Origin: Prorocentrum cordatum
Lineage: Eukaryota; Sar; Dinophyceae; Prorocentrales; Prorocentraceae
Direction of reading: 5' to 3'
Assembly (NCBI GenBank): GCA_963575745.1
Contig: CAUYUJ010000936.1
Span: 1-64,000, forward strand
Length of the DNA: 64,000 nucleotides
Below are positions 40,978 through 51,235 of this stretch, piece by piece; positions within the stretch are counted from its first letter, which is position 1, and every line of letters starts with the position of its first letter. The notes under the pieces were generated by a model. It did not search any database, had not been told where the DNA came from, and saw nothing but the letters and a program-made list of their open reading frames with translations. A program made the translations under genes and the position numbers.

Positions 40978-41172
40978 TTGCAATCCATTTGCAAGGTGCC
41001 CGCAGGTGGGTTGCAAGTCCCTCTTGCTGCTCTCCGCCTGAGGGGGGCGCGGTCCCAACTTGGGGCAGCTGGGGGTTGACGTGCAGCCCACCTGCAGGTG
41101 CCATGCAGGTGGGCTGCAACCACCTTGCAGCTGTTGCAAGTCGCAGCGGTCACTGCAGTGGTCTCCGTGGAG
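40978..41172. mobile_element. GCAACC/GGTTGC fold-back family, copy 2
   Basis: GCAGGTGGGTTGCAAGTCCC and AGGTGGGCTGCAACCACCTT are inverted partners, followed by CAGCTGTTGCAAGTCGCAG. Confidence 0.6.
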
Positions 41173-41549
41173 GAAAAGACCAGGCAGGCCCGCGTCGTGA
41201 GAAGAGCAGACACGGCCGAGGCTTCTCGGCCGTGTTCGGCCCCGGGGGATGCCCCCGCCAGGCCCCCGGGCCGTCCACAACCCGGCCTGGGGGAGCGGGT
41301 CGGGTTTTCGGGGGCCCTGCGGTGCAGGATGGTGACCGAGCAATTGCCAGGGGTCGTGTGCACGCAGCGACGCCTGGAATAATGATCAGAGAAGCGGGCC
41401 CCAGACCGGAAAGCTATCGAAGACGCCTACGGCGAATCACCGCCGCCCCCTGCCTTTGTGGAAGCGCCTATGTGGCCGAACGTTGAGGCCAGACCTGCCA
41501 AGCCATCGGACCATGTGTTCCCCGAATCGGTTTGGAAAGCCTTCGGGGA

Positions 41550-42300
41550 ACACGTGGGCGTCTTGATGGTCATCGTCGCCGTCTTGGAGGCCTCTTGGGC
41601 GATCTTTCGGCGATCTTTGGGGGCTCTTGGGCCGTCTCGGGCCGTCGGAAGGCCGAAAGAAGGGAAATGCCCAAATCCATCAAAAACCTTGGGAAAATCA
41701 GTGATTTTGGCATCTTTTGGCCTTCCTGGAGGCCCTCTTGGGGGCCTCTTGGGCCCTTTTGGGCCAGCTTCGAGCCAACTTCGGCCATCTTGGTGGGTTC
41801 CTGGCACGTCTGACGCCGTCGGGAGCCGTTTTGGGGGCCTTTCTGGGCCAACGGGGGACCCTCTTGGGGCGCTCCAGGGCCGTCTTGGAGGCCATCTTGG
41901 GCGTCTTGGAGGCCATCTTGGGCGTGTTGGAGGCCTCTTGGGCCGTCTTGGGGCCCTCTAGGGGCCATCTTGGAGGCCACTTGGGCCATCAGGGGGCTCT
42001 CTTGGGGGCCTCTTGGGCGATCTTGGGGGCTTCTTGGGCCGTCTTGAGCCGTCGGAGAGCCGAAAAGGCGCAAATGCCAAAATCCTTCAAAAACCAAGGG
42101 AAAATCAATGATTTTGCCTCTTCGGACTCTCCTGGAGGACCTCTTGGAGGCCTCTTGGGCCGTCTGGGAGGCCTCTGGGGGGCCTCTTGGGCCGTCTTGG
42201 GCCGTCTTGGACTCTCTTGGGCCGTTTTGGAGGCCGTCTTGGACCATCTCGGGCGGACTTGGAGGCCATCTTGGGCCATCTTCGCGATTTTTTGAGGATG
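41550..42300. repeat. CTTGGGGGCC minisatellite with two copies of a conserved ~65-bp block
   Basis: 10-15 bp units (GGCCTCTTGGG, GCCGTCTTGG) with blocks at 41647-41711 and 42052-42117 that read GGCCGAAA...AAATCC.TCAAAAACC...GGGAAAATCA.TGATTTTG. On the minus strand the block encodes a Phe-rich peptide (KITDFPKVFDGFGHF). Confidence 0.8.
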
Positions 42301-42499
42301 TCCCGAGCGAAACGGCCGTTTTTGCGCACGGTGGCGGGTTCTGCCGGAGCCCACTGGGGAGTTCTTTTGGAAAAAGAACCAAAACCAAAACCTGACAGCT
42401 CGTCCAGCACGCCGTGCACCCCTGCAAGCAGGGGGCGGCGGATGTAACGGCCTTCGGCCCATCCCGCCACCGTACCTGGGCTGCTGGTCTGGAGCCTAG

Positions 42500-43095
42500 C
42501 TATTGGGTGTTCGTTGGGATCTCGTGGGAGGCTTCTCGGGGGCCTCTTGCAGGCATTTTGGAGCCTCTTCGAGGCCGTTCAGGAGCCTCTCGGGGCCTCT
42601 CTAAGGCTTCTTGTGGGCCTCTTAGGGGGCCTTTTGGGGGCCTCTTGGGGCCTCCTGTGCGCCTCTTGGGACCTCCTGGGGGTTTCTTTGGGCGGAAGGC
42701 TCGGCTGTTCGGTTTGTTTTTCTTCTCTTGGGTGCCTTTTGGGGCCGTCTTGGGGCCCTCTTGGGCCGTTTTGGGCACCGCTTGGGCCATCCTGGGGGGC
42801 GGCCCTCCAGGGCCGTTTTGGGGCTCTCTTGGAGGCCTCTTGGGATCGTGGGGGCCTCTAGGGCCGTCTGGGAGCGTCGGGAAGCCGAAAAGGCAAGAAC
42901 GCTAAAAATCCTTCAAGTCTGAACGGAAAAACTATGATTTCGGCATCTTGGAGCCCTCTTGGGAGGCCTCTTTCGGCGTCTTGGAGGCCTCTTGGGCCGT
43001 CTGGGGGCCATCTTGAGCGTCTTGGAGCGTTCGTTCGGCGACTCAGTGCCCTCTGGGACCGTCTTGGAGGGCCCGAGAGGCTCGTCTTGGGGCCC
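42500..43095. repeat. CTTGGGGGCC minisatellite, second array, one conserved block
   Basis: Same unit type. The block at 42876-42942 matches those in the first array, and its minus-strand reading is DAEIIVFPFRLEGFLAFLPF. Confidence 0.75.
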
Positions 43096-43139
43096 TCTTG
43101 GGCCCAAGCAGTTTATGCGACAACACTTCCCGGAGCCCA

Positions 43140-43990
43140 GGGGGCCATGCTCGAACGGATTCTTTCAAGACGTCGCATGTCTGGGCACGGCTCCCGAGGG
43201 AGACGGGTCCTGGGGGTCTCGCGCCGCCTCCGGCATCCCTCGGCCCACCCCGGGCCCTGGGATTGCGGAAACGACTCGAGAGGAAGACCCCGTCCTGGGG
43301 GCGGGCCCCCGGGGTCCAGGACCCGGTCCCCATCAGGACGCGTTTGCTCCATGCCAGCCACGCAGGCCCAGGCAAAGACCGCAGGTCAGCGCAGAGCGCT
43401 CCGCAACTCCTGTCGGAGCGTTCTGGAGCGCTTTGCAACAGCCGCGGCGCCCTACATCTTCCAAGCCCGCCAGCTCTCGCTGATCTAGCTAAACTGTTCT
43501 GGTCCGATGTGCATCTTTGCCCCGGTTTCGTCTGACCCCGCGCCGCTGCTGCGCGCACTTGCGGGCGGCGCGGAGGCGACGGCCACCGGAGAGTCAAGAG
43601 AAAAGCAGGCCGCTCATGCCTTGGGTCGGCAGCGCCGGCCCGAGGTACCCGCGCCCTGCCTGCGCGCCGCGGGGTGCCCGGACTGCCGGCGCCGTGCTCT
43701 CTGTCGCAGGCGTGGGCCTCGGAGGTCTGGGCCGCCTCTCCAGGGTCCGTTCTCCACCTCGAGCTTTTTTTTTGAAGGGTCCACGCTCCAGGCTCCACCT
43801 CGAGCTTTTTTTGAAGGGTCCACCTCGAGCTTTTTGTTGAAGGGTCCGTTCTCCACCTCGAGCTTCTTGGAAGGACCCGTGGGCCGGCCGGGCAGGGGCC
43901 CCCCCAGGAGGCCGACGAGGAGCCCCGAGCCCTCCGCCTCGGCCCTGTGATGTGGCGCGAGGGGAGAGGACGTATAAGAAGGGGAGGAGG
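43140..43990. other. GC-rich sequence with a triple repeat, no gene called
   Basis: A CCACCTCGAGCTTTTTTTGAAGGGTC unit occurs about four times at 43750-43875. No exon is supported. Confidence 0.4.
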
Positions 43991-44013
43991 TCGGCTGCGG
44001 GCAGAGGTCGGAG

Positions 44014-44077
44014 GGCACCAACTGTACACCAACACCGATCCTGGCCCAGGATCGGTGTTGGTGTATAGTTGGTGCCT
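44014..44077. repeat. near-perfect hairpin, ~31-bp arms
   Basis: GGCACCAACTGTACACCAAC followed by ACCGATCCTGG pairs with CCAGGATCGGTGTTGGTGTA then TAGTTGGTGCC with a single mismatch and almost no loop. Confidence 0.85.
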
Positions 44078-45059
44078 TCCTAAGAGGGGGCCCGCTCGCC
44101 GGAGGGGCCTCTGGTGCGGGCCCTGGGCGCGGCCCTTCTGCGGCCCGCGAGAAGCCGCCCCATCGAGGCCGCTCTTGCCCAGGGCCGCTCCTGCGTGCAC
44201 CCGGCCGTCGGCCGGTCTGTGTTTTCTCCTCCGCGGCCCCAGGGGTTCCGACCCGCTCCGCGGAGCAAGGGCCCCGGATCCGTTGTTCCGTGTCTTGGGA
44301 CCCCGGTAACGGGCCCAGGAATCGGCTACACCTAAGAGTGACGCTTCAACAGGAGTGACCTTTGGTGCGGGCCCAGAGGGATCCCCCCTCCAGTGCTCCC
44401 CAGTGCTGGCTTGCGCTCCCGGGACTGGCCCCACTGTCGTGGCCCCTGAAGCCGCACACCACAGGTTATTACTCGTGCCCAGGGTCCCTTCTTGGCGTGC
44501 AGCAGAAGGGAGCCCACATCGGAGACAGACGCGGCACACATCACTGCGATCTGGGCAGCTGAGGCTTCACCTGCTTGCCCGTCTGCTGTCACGCCTGAGC
44601 GAGTCCCTTCTCAGCAGCGGCGGCGCGCTCCCAGCGGAGGACGGGCGGGCGGGCAGACCCTGCGACCACGCCTAGTTCGGTCCCGATTCCAGGCTCCTTC
44701 GCGCCGCAAAGGAAACATCAGGACGGACGGTTTGGGGATGTTTTTCGGCATCCCCAGGGACCCCTGACCCCGGGCCGTCCAAGAACGGCTCGGGATGAGA
44801 AGCCCGTCCCGGGGGAAGGGCTCCAGAGCCCCGTGGGTCCCAGATACGAAAAGAACACCTCGATTCTGGGCGGGATGCTCGCATCAGAGGTTTGGGGTTC
44901 GAGACAGACCTTAAGCGGAGCTGAACCGGGAAATCGGTGTCGGTGTCGCTTCGTGTTGTGCGCGAGGTACGCGCGAGCAAAGCGAAGTGGCACAAGTTTC
45001 CGTGCTAGCCATGCCCGGGCAGGCCCAAAGAAGTCCTGTCCCCGCGGTCTGAGTCGTGT

Positions 45060-45720
45060 CCGGGTTTGTCTGGCGGTTGCCCCGTGGTTGGTTGTTGCGT
45101 GGTTGTTTTGTTGCTGTCCCGTGGTTGTCCTGCGGTTGTTCCGAGGTTGTCCCGTGGTCGTCCCATGAAGGCCGCGCTGTGGTCCCGCAGTTGTTCCGTG
45201 GTTGTCGTGGTTGTTCGGTGGTTGCCCCCTTGGTTGCTCCGAGACTGTCTCGTGGCTTTCGCGCGGCTGTCCCCTGCACGTCGCGCCCTGGACCCGTGCT
45301 TGCCACGTGGCTGTGCCATGCTTGTTCTGTGGTTGCCCCTTGGTCGTTGCGGGGTTGTCCAGCGGTTGCCCCGCGGTTGTCCCGTGGTCCAGCTGTTGTC
45401 CCGTGGTTGTCCCGTGGATGTGCCGTGGATGTGCCGTGGTTGTCCCGAGGTTGTCCTGAGGTTGTCCCGGGAGTGTCCCGTGGCTCTCCCGTGGGAATTC
45501 CGTGCCTGTCCCGTGGTTGTGGCGTGGTCGTCCCGTGGTTGTCCCGTGGTTGTTCCGTGATTGTGTCGCAGTTGTCCCGTGGATGTTCTGCGGTTGTCCC
45601 GTGACTGTTGTCTCGTGGTTGTCCCGTCGTTGTCTCGTAGTTTTTGTTCGTGATGTCGCGAGGTTGCCCGTGGCTGTCACCCGGGTGTCGACGTGATTGT
45701 CCCATGGTTGTCCCGTCTAG
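45060..45720. repeat. GTGGTTGTCCC minisatellite
   Basis: About 55 degenerate 11-12 bp units (CGTGGTTGTCCC) over 660 bp. The peptides in open frames are simple translations of the unit. Confidence 0.85.
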
Positions 45721-45724
45721 AAGT

Positions 45725-46000
45725 TGATATTCGACCGATGTGTCAATAGTAAGGTCGACCGATTGAAGGTAAGATCGAAGAGTGGAGAGATCTGTGAATA
45801 GCCAAACAGCAAGATAGCACGATCAATTTTTGATACGTGGCGTGGACAGGTATTTGCAGAGATCCAGATCGATAGATTTATGTGACGCCTGTCCGATCCG
45901 TCGCCAATCGCAGACCAATACACGCACTCCTTCCACCCCGACCTTCTTAACACCCGACGGCTTGTCCTGAAAGTATTATGAATCGCTTCGCTCATTCCGC
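45725..46000. other. short lower-GC spacer
   Basis: Non-repetitive, GC lower than its neighbours. It contains TTCCACCCCGACCTTC and ends CGCTTCGCTCATTCCGCCGG, which is also found at the left edge of the array at 57.48 kb. No gene seen. Confidence 0.4.
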
Positions 46001-46154
46001 CGGCCCGTGATATGGCATCGCTGGTTTTTGTCTGTGTGTTCGTTGCCCATGTTGCGCTCTTGGGGGCGGGTGTCGTTCGGACGCGTTGCGTGGGGAGTTT
46101 TGATGGTGAAGCAGTTCCCTGGGGGTCGTCTCTCGATGGGGCGAAATAGAGTCG

Positions 46155-46800
46155 TCGTCAAGATGCTTCTTTGGGGGGCCTCTTGGGGTCTGTTGAGAGG
46201 CCGTTCGGGGGCGCCTGGGAGACATGTTTGAAGCCTTCTGGGGCTTCTTTTGGGCCTCCTGGGAGTCTCCTGGGGCCTCTTGGCGACATCTTGGGGCCTC
46301 TTGGAGGCCTCTTGGGGCCTCTTTGGGACCTCCTGGGCGCCTTCTGGGACGGAGGGCTCCATTTTTGAGTTCTCGGTATCCCTCCTGAGTCCCTCTTGGG
46401 CCCGTCTTGGGGCCTCTTGGTCCGTCTTGGGCGGCACTTGGGCCGTCTTGAGGGCTCTCTTGGGTCGTTTCGGCGCCGTCTTGGGAGCTTCGTGGGCCGT
46501 CTTGGAGCGGTCTTGGGGGCCTCTTGGGCCGTCTTGGAGCGTCCGGAAGCCGAAAAAGCCAGAACACAAAAAACATCGAAAAAACAAATGAAAATCAACG
46601 ATTTTGGCCTCTTGGGGCTCTCTTCGGAGGCCTCTTGGAAGGCTCTTGGGGCGTCTTGGAGGCCTCTTGGGCTGTCTTGGGGGCCTTTTGGGCCGTCTTG
46701 GGGTCATCTTCGGCGTCTTCGAGCGCTCTTTGGGCGTCTCGGGGGCCTCTTGGGCAGTCTTGGGGGCCTCTTGGGGCACTCTGAGCGCGCTCTGGGGAGC
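46155..46800. repeat. CTTGGGGGCC minisatellite, third array, one conserved block
   Basis: Same unit type. The block at 46544-46606 matches the other three, with minus-strand reading AKIVDFHLFFRCFLCSGFFG. Confidence 0.8.
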
Positions 46801-47094
46801 CTGAGAGGCCGCACCCAGAAGGAAAACCATCTCTGAGTAGACTTGGTCGGGCGGCGGCCGGGCGTTGGTCGGGGTACTTTTCGCTGGGGGACCCCCAGGG
46901 GCCGCCCCGCGCGCGCGAACTAGAAATACTGTTAATACTGTTAACCAGTTACCGGAGATCTTAGCACGCCCTGGCCCGTTGGGCCGGCGAATTGCTATGC
47001 TTAGTCCCTTATGGAGTTTTACACAGGGGTGGGAAGCTTTAGTCGGATGCGGTGGGTCAGCACAAGGGTGTGTAAATGGGCCTGCTAGCATCCA

Positions 47095-47250
47095 GGCCTC
47101 CCAAAAGTTGGGCCAGGGCAGATGTGCTCGGAGGATCTCCACATATGTTCCCACCCTGACGTCCCCGATGCATCGCTGGAGCGTCGCCGATGTATCGGCC
47201 AGGTAGTGACATCCCCTCACCCCGTGATCCGACGTCACCAACAAGATGTA
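47095..47250. mobile_element. CGATGCATCGGCG family, degenerate copy
   Basis: CCGATGCATCGCTGGAGCGT and GCCGATGTATCGGC lie beside a GGCCTCCCAAAAGTTG end. It is shorter and more diverged than the other copies. Confidence 0.4.
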
Positions 47251-47415
47251 CATCACTGCGCGCCGTTTCGCGAACGAGCCTGAGACCCCACCGTTTGGCT
47301 GCGTTCTCGGGCCCCGATCGACACGTGATGGGCCAGGGGCCCGCCCGAAAAACCTGACAGAACCGCTCGTTGTGAGGAGGCGTGGCGCCTGCATCTCAGG
47401 GGGACCCCGTCCGCA

Positions 47416-47577
47416 ATGGCCCCGCCCGGGAGACCCCCGTGGCAGGAGTGGCTGGAGCACCCGCGAAGCGTGTCGCGGGAGCTGGTCCGCGAGGCCGAGG
47501 AGTGCGCAGCCCTGCGGCAGACCTGCGTGCACACGCGCCTCACCGTCGTGTACGTCGGCTTCGCCAGCGGCTGCCCT
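47416..47577 (+). CDS. putative first exon (MAPPGRPPWQEWLEHPRS)
   Basis: ATG 47416 opens 54 codons: MAPPGRPPWQEWLEHPRSVS, RELVREAEECAALRQTCVHT and RLTVVYVGFASGCP, ending at a GTGAGC donor. Third positions are nearly all G/C and the peptide is helical, then beta in character. A second exon probably lies at 47911-48090, where CYGGCLVLAYMEYCHSPEAA, AMAPCSGLLSCRGPGQRKTP and ATKSTPHPPAPSE follow CTTCCCCTGGAG, but its phase needs one extra base, so an intervening exon or another donor must exist. The intron holds (TA)n, (CT)n and a repeat at 47753-47879. Unknown function; the Cys-rich second exon may bind metal, but I see no known pattern. Confidence 0.45.
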
Positions 47578-47686
47578 GTGAGCCACACGATGGACATGCA
47601 CTGGTTGAAACGGTTCGAAGAAGAAAACATCCTCATTATAGTTATGAATATAGGTGCACGTATGTATATATATATATATATATACA

Positions 47687-47727
<41 letters not shown>

Positions 47728-47752
47728 ATGTATATATACACACTGTTTCGAA

Positions 47753-47879
47753 TGTCAGCGCGGATGTGTCGGATCTGCGATGGAACACCTTTGGCGTCGC
47801 CCCTGGCGGCGCCCCTTGCACGCACCTCGCTCGAGAGTCCAGCGGCGATTCAAGAAGTCTTGTGCGGACTTCCGAACGC
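47753..47879. mobile_element. TCGGATCGGCGCTGGACC fold-back family, copy 1
   Basis: GTCGGATCTGCGATGG, CGCCCCTGGCGGCGCC and GTCCAGCGGCGATTC lie in the same order as in the copies at 48470-48606 and 50612-50724. Confidence 0.55.
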
Positions 47880-48064
47880 TTATGTTTATGTAGTTTGTCT
47901 TCCCCTGGAGGTGCTACGGGGGCTGCTTGGTTCTGGCCTACATGGAGTACTGCCACTCCCCCGAGGCGGCGGCGATGGCGCCCTGCTCTGGGCTGCTGAG
48001 CTGCAGAGGCCCGGGCCAGCGGAAAACTCCGGCGACGAAGTCGACCCCCCATCCCCCTGCGCCC

Positions 48065-48230
48065 TCCGAGGAGGAGGAGGAGGAGGAGGAGGGATGATGA
48101 TGATGATGATGATGATGAGGAGGAGGAGGAGGAGGAGGAGGAGGAGAAGGAGGGATGAGGAGAAGGAGGAGGAGGAGGAGGAGGAGGAGGAAGGGGGAGC
48201 AGAAGGAGGGGGAGGGGGAGAGGAGGAGCA
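48065..48230. repeat. (GGA)n and (GAT)n tract
   Basis: GGA runs with a central GATGATGATGAT block. It may encode a poly-Glu tail of the preceding exon or be intronic. Confidence 0.8.
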
Positions 48231-48469
48231 GTCGATCTGGACAGGCAAAAGTTCAGCGGGCTGGGTCGTATGGGCGGACGACGTGCGCACACGGTCTCGC
48301 GGCGCGGGGCCCGGGGCCGCGACCCCCCCTGGACAGCTGCCCCGCGCGGAGCATGTCCATGAAACTGCGCATCCGCGGGGTCGCGCTCTGAAGAAGAATG
48401 ACACAAACATGAGCATAAAAATGCAGAATGGGGAGCGAAGAATTTCATAAACATCCATCAAACATAACA

Positions 48470-48606
48470 ACTCGGAGGTCCGCTTGGATTTCTCGGATCG
48501 GCGCTGGACCCCCCTGGCGGCGTCTCCGGCGCCGCCCCTGGCGCGCTCCGCGCGCCAGGGGGTGGGGTCCAGCGCCGATCCGAGAAATCCGCGCGGGCCT
48601 CCGAGT
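48470..48606. mobile_element. TCGGATCGGCGCTGGACC fold-back family, copy 2 (best preserved)
   Basis: The left arm CTCGGAGGTCCGC...GATTTCTCGGATCGGCGCTGGACC and right arm GGTCCAGCGCCGATCCGAGA...CCGCGCGGGCCTCCGAG are inverted copies around a CCTGGCGGCG / CGCCAGGGG centre. It lies just upstream of the DUF4116 gene. Confidence 0.75.
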
Positions 48607-48850
48607 TTTTATATTTATGTCATTCTTCATTCCCCTAAAACAAGGCCACGCGGGCGTGGATACGGACACGTTCGCAGTCCGTGAGCGGGTTCACTCCGTC
48701 GGGTGTCCGCTCGCAGTTTCTGGGCCCCGACTCGTGGGCCCCCCCCCCGCTGGATTTGGAATGGTAGGGGCAGGGTGCCTGCCGAGCACCTGCTCAACCG
48801 AGTCTGAGTTGTCCTCTCCTTCCTCCTCCCACGTGTTTTTCTTTGGAGGG

Positions 48851-50485
48851 ATGAGTGGGAATGGTAGGGCAGCGGGCAAGGCTCATGTTTGTGGCCCCCG
48901 AGGAGAGCAGTGCGTGGGGCGGTGCGGGCCCCACCACCTCTTCACGCTGCTCGAGGTCGACGGAGGGTACTCCCACGGCAGCGTGGAGCTCTGCATCGAG
49001 GTCGTGGGTAACACGGTGGAGATGATGCTGATGCACGGCGCACGCCGCGCAGACATGCAGGATTTTGCTGCCGCGTTTCGGGCCACTGGCCGGCCTCGGC
49101 GGTCGTGCGCCCTGGCCTCTGCGGAGAGCATCGCGCTCGGCTGGGACCTGAAGATTGCCGACCTCTGCGACTGGATGTGCTTCCTGCTCGACGCGCCGGG
49201 CACGGCGCTGGGCCCCGAGCAGCTCTGGGACTTCCTGGGGCACGGCCCCGCGCGGCGGCCGCCGCCAGCACGCCCGGTGCCGCAGGCTGGCCCCGGGCAG
49301 CTAGCACACCCGGTGCCGCCGGCACTCCCTGCAGACGACGACGGTGACGCCGTGTTCGCGGAGTCTCCACCCCTGGCACCTCCAGAGCGGTCGGCGCCGT
49401 CGCGGACTGCAGACCAGGCCATGGTTCGCAGGGCCATGATGGAGGCCGTGAGGCAGGACGGCCGGGCGCTGGAGTTTGTGGGCGAGGAGCTGCAGGCGGA
49501 CCGCGAGATCGTGCTGTCCGCGGTCGCCCTGGACGGGCGGGCCGTCCAGTTCGCCTCTCCGGACCTCCGGGCGGACCGCCGCGTGGCGCTGGCCGCGGTG
49601 CTGCAGGACTGGCGCGCGCTGGAGCACTTGGACGACCGGCTGCGGGCCTCGCGCGAGGTCGTCGGCGCGGCGGTGGCCCAGAGCGGGCGGGCCATGCGGT
49701 ACGCGCTCGGGGACCTCTGCGCCGATCGCGGCTTCGCGCTTGAGGCCGCGTCGCGCGACGGGCTCGCCCTGGAGCACCTGGCCCCCAGCCTGAAGGCGGA
49801 CGCCGAGGTCGTGACTGTGGCGGTCAGCCAGTGCGGCCGGGCCCTGCAGTTCGCGGAGGCAGGGCTGCGAGCGGACCCCGGAGTCGTCCTGGCAGCGGTG
49901 GCGCAGGACTGGCACGCGTTTGGTCACGCGGCGCCGTCTTTGCGTGCCGATCGCAGCTTCGTGCTTCGGGCCGTGGGGCTTCACTGGGCCTGCTTCCAGT
50001 ACGCGGCGCTGGAGGTCCGGGCAGACGGCGGTGCGGTCACGCAGGCGTTGGACTGCGACTGGCGTGTGCTGCAGCACTCCGCGGCAGAGGTGAGGGCGGA
50101 CCGCGCCGTGGTCCTCGCGGCCGTGCGCAAGAGCGGCTGGGCCCTGGAGTTCGCGGCGGAGGAGCTCAAGAAAGACATGGAGGTGGTGGCCGCCGCTGTC
50201 GGCCAGGACTGGCGCGCGCTGGGCAGCGCCGCCATGGAGCTGCGGGCCGACCGCCAGCTGGTCCTCAGCGCGGTCTCGCAGTGCGGCCGCGCCCTGCAGT
50301 TCGCAGCCCCAGAGCTCCGCTCCGACTGCGAGGTCGTCGCGGCGGCAGTGCGCCAGAGCGAGCTCGCGCTGCAGTATGCGTCGGTGCCCTCGCTGCCGCA
50401 GCTGGCCGCCGCCCCCGTGCCAGCCGACGGGGCCGCAGAAGCCGAGGCCGGGGTCGGCGAGGCGTGCCTTGCTGCCAGCGGCTGA
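48851..50485 (+). CDS. DUF4116 repeat protein
   Basis: From ATG 48851 (MSGNGRAAGKAHVCGPRGEQ) the frame runs 544 codons to TGA. Residues about 30-140 form a non-repetitive N-terminal part (HHLFTLLEVDGGYSHGSVEL, CIEVVGNTVEMMLMHGARRA, LCDWMCFLLDAPG) with a Pro/Ala linker to about 185. Residues about 190-510 contain some 13 units of 25 residues with consensus V.AAV.QDGRALEFA...LRADREV, the signature of DUF4116 (for example QDGRALEFVGEELQADREIV and QCGRALQFAAPELRSDCEVV). The units vary, with Trp often replacing Gly (QDWRALE). DUF4116 proteins are abundant in dinoflagellates and other protists; their function is unknown, and a helical solenoid for protein binding is likely. The frame stays open upstream to 48428 only through a fold-back repeat, and a pyrimidine-rich acceptor-like TTTTTCTTTGGAG sits just before the ATG, so a 5' exon is possible. 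Confidence 0.8.
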   Translation: MSGNGRAAGKAHVCGPRGEQCVGRCGPHHLFTLLEVDGGYSHGSVELCIEVVGNTVEMMLMHGARRADMQDFAAAFRATGRPRRSCALASAESIALGWDLKIADLCDWMCFLLDAPGTALGPEQLWDFLGHGPARRPPPARPVPQAGPGQLAHPVPPALPADDDGDAVFAESPPLAPPERSAPSRTADQAMVRRAMMEAVRQDGRALEFVGEELQADREIVLSAVALDGRAVQFASPDLRADRRVALAAVLQDWRALEHLDDRLRASREVVGAAVAQSGRAMRYALGDLCADRGFALEAASRDGLALEHLAPSLKADAEVVTVAVSQCGRALQFAEAGLRADPGVVLAAVAQDWHAFGHAAPSLRADRSFVLRAVGLHWACFQYAALEVRADGGAVTQALDCDWRVLQHSAAEVRADRAVVLAAVRKSGWALEFAAEELKKDMEVVAAAVGQDWRALGSAAMELRADRQLVLSAVSQCGRALQFAAPELRSDCEVVAAAVRQSELALQYASVPSLPQLAAAPVPADGAAEAEAGVGEACLAASG

Positions 50486-50611
50486 TCGTGTCGACGCCAG
50501 CGGCGGCGCTGCGGCGCCCAGGAGATGGTCGTGGGGCGCCTCGCAGAGGCCCGCGGCCCGCGCAAGAGCAGCCCTCTTACCCCAGAGCAAGAGAAGCTTG
50601 TGTGAGCATCA

Positions 50612-50724
50612 GCTTTCGGAGCTCCGCGCGGAGTTCCTGGATCAGCGCTGGAGCGCGGAGCGCGCCAGGGGCGGCGCCGGAGGCGCCGCCAGGTGGGTGT
50701 CCAGAGCCGATCCAAGGACTCCTT
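50612..50724. mobile_element. TCGGATCGGCGCTGGACC fold-back family, copy 3
   Basis: TTTCGGAGCTCCGCGCGGAG, GGATCAGCGCTGGAGC, CGCCAGGGGCGGCGCC and GTCCAGAGCCGATCCAAGGA keep the family order. It lies just downstream of the DUF4116 gene. Confidence 0.6.
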
Positions 50725-50949
50725 GCTATGCAGGGTAATTTTAATCTGGGGTAAGTCCAGTTTGGGTCCCCGACGTGCGAACCTGGAGTAACCCCTGATT
50801 ATCCTCAGCCCCGATTATTCGGGAGGGGCCGGATGCCCGAGTTATCACCGATAACTCCAGTCCGGGGGTTCTCCGGGTTGGGCCCCCGAGGCACGCAGCA
50901 GGAGATGCCCGTGGCCGCACCCGGCCGCGACGATGCGGGGATCTGAGAG

Positions 50950-51235
50950 GCTGTGCTTTTAGAACAGCGTTTCCGTTCCTCGGCTCTCGCCCAGTCCGGC
51001 GTCGGGGTTCTCATCGGCAACACCCCAACATACTTATACTATATGTGCGTCGCCATCCCAGGGGCGACGCGCGCACCGAGAAATCTTATAGTATATGCGT
51101 CGTGGCGGGCGCTTTCTGGCCACACCGCTCGGGAAACGATATACTACAAGGTGGGTATACTATATGTTCGGGTCGGACGCGCGCCTCCAAGGAGGACATA
51201 TAGTACTAGTATGTCCATGTGCGTCCCATTCTCAG
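50950..51235. other. upstream region with ATACTATATG inverted and direct repeats
   Basis: TATACTATATGTGCGTCGCC, TATAGTATATGCGTCG and TATACTATATGTTCGGGTCG recur with GCGACGCGCGC blocks, probably another small fold-back element in the intron before the exon at 51236. Confidence 0.4.

Noticed and set aside
45976-47601. 541-codon minus-strand ORF with PKRPPRRPK repeats
   Set aside because: It is dominated by the minisatellite and runs antisense across a better exon at 47416-47577. The conserved block inside is reported as a finding instead.
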